Origin: an uncultured Allobosea sp. | GTDB lineage: Bacteria; Pseudomonadota; Alphaproteobacteria; Rhizobiales; Beijerinckiaceae | DNA length: 64,000 bases | Direction: 5' to 3' | Assembly (NCBI RefSeq): GCF_945957345.1 | Contig: NZ_CAMFKW010000028.1 | Coordinates: 1-64,000, forward strand | Shown: positions 61,079 through 64,000 of the stretch, piece after piece | Numbering within the stretch: the first letter of the stretch is position 1 | How the letters are laid out: every line of letters starts with the position of its first letter | Translations under genes and position numbers: made by a program | Notes under the pieces: generated by a model | The model's input: the letters and a program-made list of their open reading frames with translations, nothing else | Databases searched by the model: none | Told to the model about the DNA's origin: nothing

Positions 61079-61819
61079 TCAGGCTTTCGCAGCTCGGCGG
61101 CTGGCCCAGGGCCAGAGCACGCCGACCATGAAGGCGGTCGCGAGCCAGAGCGCGGCCTGGATGCCGAGCGAGAGCGAGGCGAAATGCGCGGCGACCTCCG
61201 CCGGCACCTTGCTCTCCGGCGCGGCCGGATGAGGGGCGCCGATAACATGGGGCAGCAGGATCAAAACGACGGCCGCGAGCTTGAGCCAGGGCTGCTCGAA
61301 ACGCAGGAACAGGAAGAGCCCGAGCGCCGTGGCGACCACGGTCGCAAGCCACCAGAGCTGGCGCTGCTCCAGTGCGGCCGAGGCAGCGCCCGGCAGTTCC
61401 GGCGCGAGCCCCATCGCAGGCGCAAGCCCGAGCGCGATGAAACCGCAGGCGCCCCAGACGAGCGCGCTGCGCTGGTCGATCGTATCGCCGGCCGCGATCA
61501 TGCCCGCGAGCAGCAGCCCAGCGAAGCCGATCGCGGTCGCGATCGTCACCGCGCTGGTGAAGAGCGTGCGCTGGAGGCCGTCCTGCGGCTTCCATTCGGC
61601 ATGGTCGTGGCCAGGCGCATCGCCGGCCGGACCGTGGGCGAGGATGATGCGGGCATCGCCGTCGAAGGCCGCGAGCGTCGGCGCCTTCAGCGCGAGCGCC
61701 GCCTCATAGGTCTCGGCCTTGAGGATCAGCGGGGTGGTGGTGACATGCTGCAGGGCGGCGACGATCAAGCCAGCCAGAAGCCCGGCCAGGATGCTGACCG
61801 TGAGAACACGCGTGACCAT
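61079..61819 (-). CDS. cbtA: CbtA family predicted cobalt transporter
   Basis: 246 aa, about five to six membrane helices (TVSILAGLLAGLIVAALQH at the start, IATAIGFAGLLLAGMIAAG, WLATVVATALGLFLFLRF). A periplasmic or cytosolic loop GPAGDAPGHDHAEW offers His/Asp ligands. Typically B12-riboswitch controlled and paired with CbtB, as here (12 bp apart). Confidence 0.92.
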   Translation of the reverse strand: MVTRVLTVSILAGLLAGLIVAALQHVTTTPLILKAETYEAALALKAPTLAAFDGDARIILAHGPAGDAPGHDHAEWKPQDGLQRTLFTSAVTIATAIGFAGLLLAGMIAAGDTIDQRSALVWGACGFIALGLAPAMGLAPELPGAASAALEQRQLWWLATVVATALGLFLFLRFEQPWLKLAAVVLILLPHVIGAPHPAAPESKVPAEVAAHFASLSLGIQAALWLATAFMVGVLWPWASRRAAKA

Positions 61820-61831
61820 GGATGCTTTCCC

Positions 61832-62008
61832 TCAGTGGCAGGGAAAGGCGAGGCCGTGACGGGTGTCGTGCGCGGCGTTGTGGACGTTGGTCGAGGCCGC
61901 GAAGCCGGTCGTGTAGATCAGCGCGACGCCGATCACGAGCGCAGCAGTGACCGCCTTGACGCGGTCCGAAACGCTGAGTGTAGGGGTGTAAACCGAAACG
62001 GTGTTCAT
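61832..62008 (-). CDS. cbtB: CbtB family small cobalt-transport protein
   Basis: 58 aa from ATG 62008 with GGAGAA upstream. One membrane helix (AVTAALVIGVALIYTTGF) and a C-terminal metal-binding tail with HNAAHDTRH and a final CH. Matches the CbtB family in length and in the C-terminal His motif. First gene of the cob operon, directly after the riboswitch. Confidence 0.92.
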   Translation of the reverse strand: MNTVSVYTPTLSVSDRVKAVTAALVIGVALIYTTGFAASTNVHNAAHDTRHGLAFPCH

Positions 62009-62049
62009 ATGCGTTCTCCGTGGCCGCCCCGCCGGCAGCCGGTTGGATC

Positions 62050-62235
62050 TCTGCGGGTTGACGGCAGGTCTCCTGGCTCGCGGATTTGGCGCCCCGTGCC
62101 GCCTTCCCGGAGTTTGCGCTCCAGTGGCCGATGGCGAAGGATATCCGCTTACAGTTGCGGGGGCAGCCGCGGCATTGGGCAAAGCAAGCCCGCACCGCGT
62201 TCCCTTTTCACCTCCTCGCGGAGGCACCGTCAGCG
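62050..62235 (-). promoter_or_regulatory. Cobalamin (AdoCbl) riboswitch
   Basis: On the minus strand the order of conserved blocks is GGTGCC (62228-62223), GGGAAC, GCAACTGT, GCCACTGG, GGGAAGGCGGCACG and the B12 box GAGCCAGGAGACCTGCCGT (62079-62061). These match the cobalamin riboswitch core. The expression region runs to the cbtB ATG at 62008 and holds GC-rich CCGGCTGCCGG-type hairpin sequence near the ribosome site, suggesting translational or early transcriptional control. High cobalamin should switch off cbtB and the genes behind it. Confidence 0.95.
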
Positions 62236-62300
62236 ACGATCATTAGCCTTCGCCGTGCTGCTGTGCAATGCAGGATGGCCTTGGAACCTCTGCTTGCGCG

Positions 62301-62819
62301 ATGCCCAACGAAATCCCCCATCTCACCCTCGTTCTCGGCGGCGCCCGCTCAGGCAAGAGCCGCCATGCCGAAGCGCTGGTCGAGGCGCTGCCGGCACCCT
62401 GGACCTATATCGCGACGGCGCAGGCTTATGACGACGAGATGCGGGAGCGCATCGCCGAGCACCGCGCGCGCCGGCCGGCCGGCTGGCAGACGGTCGATGC
62501 GCCGCTCGATCTGGCCGGCGCGATCGCGGCCCAGCCGGCGGGCCGGCCGATCCTGGTCGATTGCCTGACGCTCTGGCTGACCAATCTGATCCTTGCCGAA
62601 CACGACACGGTTGCCGCTTGCGAGGCTCTGATCGCCGCTTGCGAGCGCGTTTCCGCCCCGCTCGTGCTGGTCGGCAACGAGGTCGGCCTCGGCATCGTGC
62701 CGGAGAATGCACTCGCCCGCCGCTTCCGTGACGAGGCCGGACGATTGCATCAGGCGCTTGCGGCCCGCGCCGCCAGCGTGGTCTTCATGGTCGCCGGATT
62801 GCCGATGCGAGTGAAGTGA
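62301..62819 (+). CDS. cobP: Adenosylcobinamide kinase / adenosylcobinamide-phosphate guanylyltransferase
   Basis: 172 aa from ATG 62301. P-loop LVLGGARSGKSRHAE, AYDDEMRERIAEHRARR (with the guanylylated-His region) and LVDCLTLWLTNLI are typical of CobP/CobU, as is VGNEVGLGIVPENALARRFRD (in parts). It activates the aminopropanol arm for lower-ligand attachment. Divergent from the riboswitch operon; TGATG overlap with cobO. Confidence 0.94.
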   Translation: MPNEIPHLTLVLGGARSGKSRHAEALVEALPAPWTYIATAQAYDDEMRERIAEHRARRPAGWQTVDAPLDLAGAIAAQPAGRPILVDCLTLWLTNLILAEHDTVAACEALIAACERVSAPLVLVGNEVGLGIVPENALARRFRDEAGRLHQALAARAASVVFMVAGLPMRVK

Positions 62820-63427
62820 TGACGGATACCGAAGACGCGGCCCGCCACAAGGCCAAGATGGAAAAACGCAAGGCGGTTCAGGACGCCGAAGTCGCCTCCA
62901 AGACGCTGGAGAAGGGCCTCCTGATCGTCAATACCGGTCCCGGCAAGGGCAAGTCGACGGCGGCCTTCGGGTTGATCCTGCGGGCGCTCGGCCATGGCTG
63001 GCGCATCGGCGTGGTGCAGTTCATCAAGGGCGCCTGGTCGACCGGCGAGCGCAAGGCGCTCGAAGCCTTCGGCGATCAGGTCTCGTGGCACAGCATGGGC
63101 GAGGGCTTCACCTGGGAAACGCAGGACAAGGCCCGCGACATCGCCGCCGCCGAGCGCGCCTTCGCCAAGGCGCGGGAATTGATGGCCGATCCGCAGATCC
63201 GGCTGCTGGTGCTCGACGAGCTCAACATCGCGCTCCGCTACGACTACCTGCCGCTTGCGGAGGTGGTGGCGACGCTCGCCGCCCGTCGGTCCGACCTGCA
63301 CATCGTCGTCACCGGACGCAATGCCAAGCCGGAGCTGATCGAGGCGGCCGATCTCGTCACCGAGATGACGCTGGTGAAGCACCATTTCGCGGCGGGCGTG
63401 AAGGCGCAGGAAGGAATCGAGTTCTAG
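62819..63427 (+). CDS. cobO: Cob(I)yrinic acid a,c-diamide adenosyltransferase (CobO/BtuR)
   Basis: 202 aa from ATG 62819, overlapping the cobP stop. P-loop NTGPGKGKSTAAFG (ATP site of the CobA/CobO/PduO-unrelated family), VVQFIKGAWSTGE, and LVLDELNIALRYDYLPL. It adds the 5'-deoxyadenosyl group to cobalt. Followed by a palindromic repeat. Confidence 0.95.
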   Translation: MTDTEDAARHKAKMEKRKAVQDAEVASKTLEKGLLIVNTGPGKGKSTAAFGLILRALGHGWRIGVVQFIKGAWSTGERKALEAFGDQVSWHSMGEGFTWETQDKARDIAAAERAFAKARELMADPQIRLLVLDELNIALRYDYLPLAEVVATLAARRSDLHIVVTGRNAKPELIEAADLVTEMTLVKHHFAAGVKAQEGIEF

Positions 63428-63455
63428 GGCTTGCTGATTTTACGCGGAACCACAT

Positions 63456-63552
63456 CGTGATCCTGGGCTTGGCCCGGGATTCATCGCAGAGCGCTTGAGC
63501 CCTATGATGGATTCCGGATCGGCGCCGCTCACGCGGCTTGTCCGGAATGACG
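63456..63552. repeat. 97-bp palindromic repeat (CGTCATTCCGG family), copy 2
   Basis: The right half (GATGGATTCCGGATCGGCGC onward to GGAATGACG) is almost identical to the copy at 36968-37013; the left half begins CGTGATCCTGG and is degenerate. It fills the space after cobO and may act as its terminator. Confidence 0.8.
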
Positions 63553-63661
63553 GCATGCTTCACTCGGCGGGAGGTGTTCGGCGCAAATCTCAACAGAACC
63601 TAACCCATTTGGGAGATGCCGTGGAACGCGCGATCGCTTATGAGAGCAGGGTGCCTACAGA

Positions 63662-63883
63662 GTGCAAGCAATGCCCGATCGTTGCATGGTAGCTGGCTCC
63701 CGCCTCATACGCTGTGGAGATTGCGAAGGAATTTCGATTCGGCTGCCGGAGTGGCCGCGTGACGACGACGAGGTTTTCTGCCCCGGTTGTGGAGAAAGCC
63801 TGGGCACCATCGGGCAATTGCGCGAGTTGCTTGTCGCCGCGCTTTCCGATGAACCAGACAGCTTCTCCGACAACGACAATTGA
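63662..63883 (+). CDS. Small zinc-ribbon-like hypothetical protein
   Basis: 73 aa from GTG 63662, with in-frame ATGs at 63671 and 63686. Two Cys pairs, IRCGDCEG and VFCPGCGES, spaced about 22 residues, form a probable zinc ribbon; the tail is acidic (DEPDSFSDNDN). No strong ribosome site for any start. Alone after the cobP-cobO unit; function unknown. The remaining 117 bases to the window end show no gene I can support. Confidence 0.5.
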   Translation: MQAMPDRCMVAGSRLIRCGDCEGISIRLPEWPRDDDEVFCPGCGESLGTIGQLRELLVAALSDEPDSFSDNDN

Positions 63884-64000
63884 GGCTCTGAACGGACGCC
63901 CATGCCGCCCTGCGCTGGCTGGGCGATGGGGGCTGAGCGTGGGTTATCGGCATTCGGGCGATCGCAGGTGGCCGTGTCGGTGCCGGATCGAGGCGGCTCA

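Noticed and set aside
63884..64000. Start of another gene at the right edge
   Set aside because: Short open frames exist on both strands, but none has a ribosome site or recognisable sequence.

Overview
The window is a high-GC, gene-dense chromosomal segment with few gaps. It looks like an alphaproteobacterium of the order Hyphomicrobiales, and a Bosea-like genus is my best guess from memory. Supporting signs are a RegB/RegA (ActS/ActR) redox pair, an MmcB-type repair protein, the aerobic cobalamin route (CobF, CobG, CobN), an intracellular PHB depolymerase, many TRAP and ABC uptake systems, and palindromic repeats of types common in Rhizobiales. No rRNA, tRNA, CRISPR array, transposase or phage gene was seen.

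Layout. 0-1.2 kb: end of a min operon (minC, start of minD). 1.4-8.7 kb: a leftward peptide-uptake group (M81 peptidase, solute-binding protein, two permeases, a PLP D-cysteine desulfhydrase-like enzyme) and an IclR regulator; no ATPase is present. 8.9-13.8 kb: a rightward polar amino-acid ABC transporter followed by an aspartoacylase/DoeB-like deacylase and a serine/threonine dehydratase-like enzyme. 13.8-21.1 kb: a leftward catabolic operon (TRAP binding protein, fused TRAP permease, VOC protein, RuBisCO-like protein, DUF1537 sugar-acid kinase) with a divergent LacI regulator. 21.1-26.2 kb: mmcB, regA/regB, phaZ and a YgjP-like metalloprotease. 26.3-30.7 kb: M20 amidohydrolase, D-aminopeptidase and a peptide-binding protein. 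30.8-36.9 kb: epimerase, nitroreductase, an orphan TRAP binding protein, a VOC protein, two small overlapping unknown genes, cobF and dapD. 37-47.3 kb: DUF1269 protein, marR-emrB, an isochorismatase-like hydrolase, a full branched-chain amino-acid ABC transporter and a caspase-like protein.

47.4-63.4 kb is a cobalamin island. A cobalamin riboswitch at about 62.05-62.24 kb precedes cbtB-cbtA-DUF1636-cobW-cobN-cobG-cobH-cobI-cobJ and then cobL-cobE-cobM-cobB-bluB, nearly all overlapping or a few bases apart. cobK lies on the opposite strand inside this run, and cobP-cobO leave divergently from the riboswitch region. Together these cover cobalt uptake, most of precorrin-2 to cobyrinic acid diamide, cobalt insertion, adenosylation, the nucleotide-loop kinase and lower-ligand synthesis. 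cobA, cobQ, cobC, cobD, cobS, cobT and the genes for the last steps are not in the window.

The observations I rate highest are: (1) cobN carries three unrelated palindromic repeats as apparently in-frame protein insertions; (2) the RuBisCO-like protein/kinase/VOC/TRAP operon, probably a branched sugar-acid pathway with an unexplained VOC member; (3) cobK and cobL start head to head with overlapping start codons inside the B12 operon; and (4) several candidate operators and a recurring stem-loop after solute-binding-protein genes.
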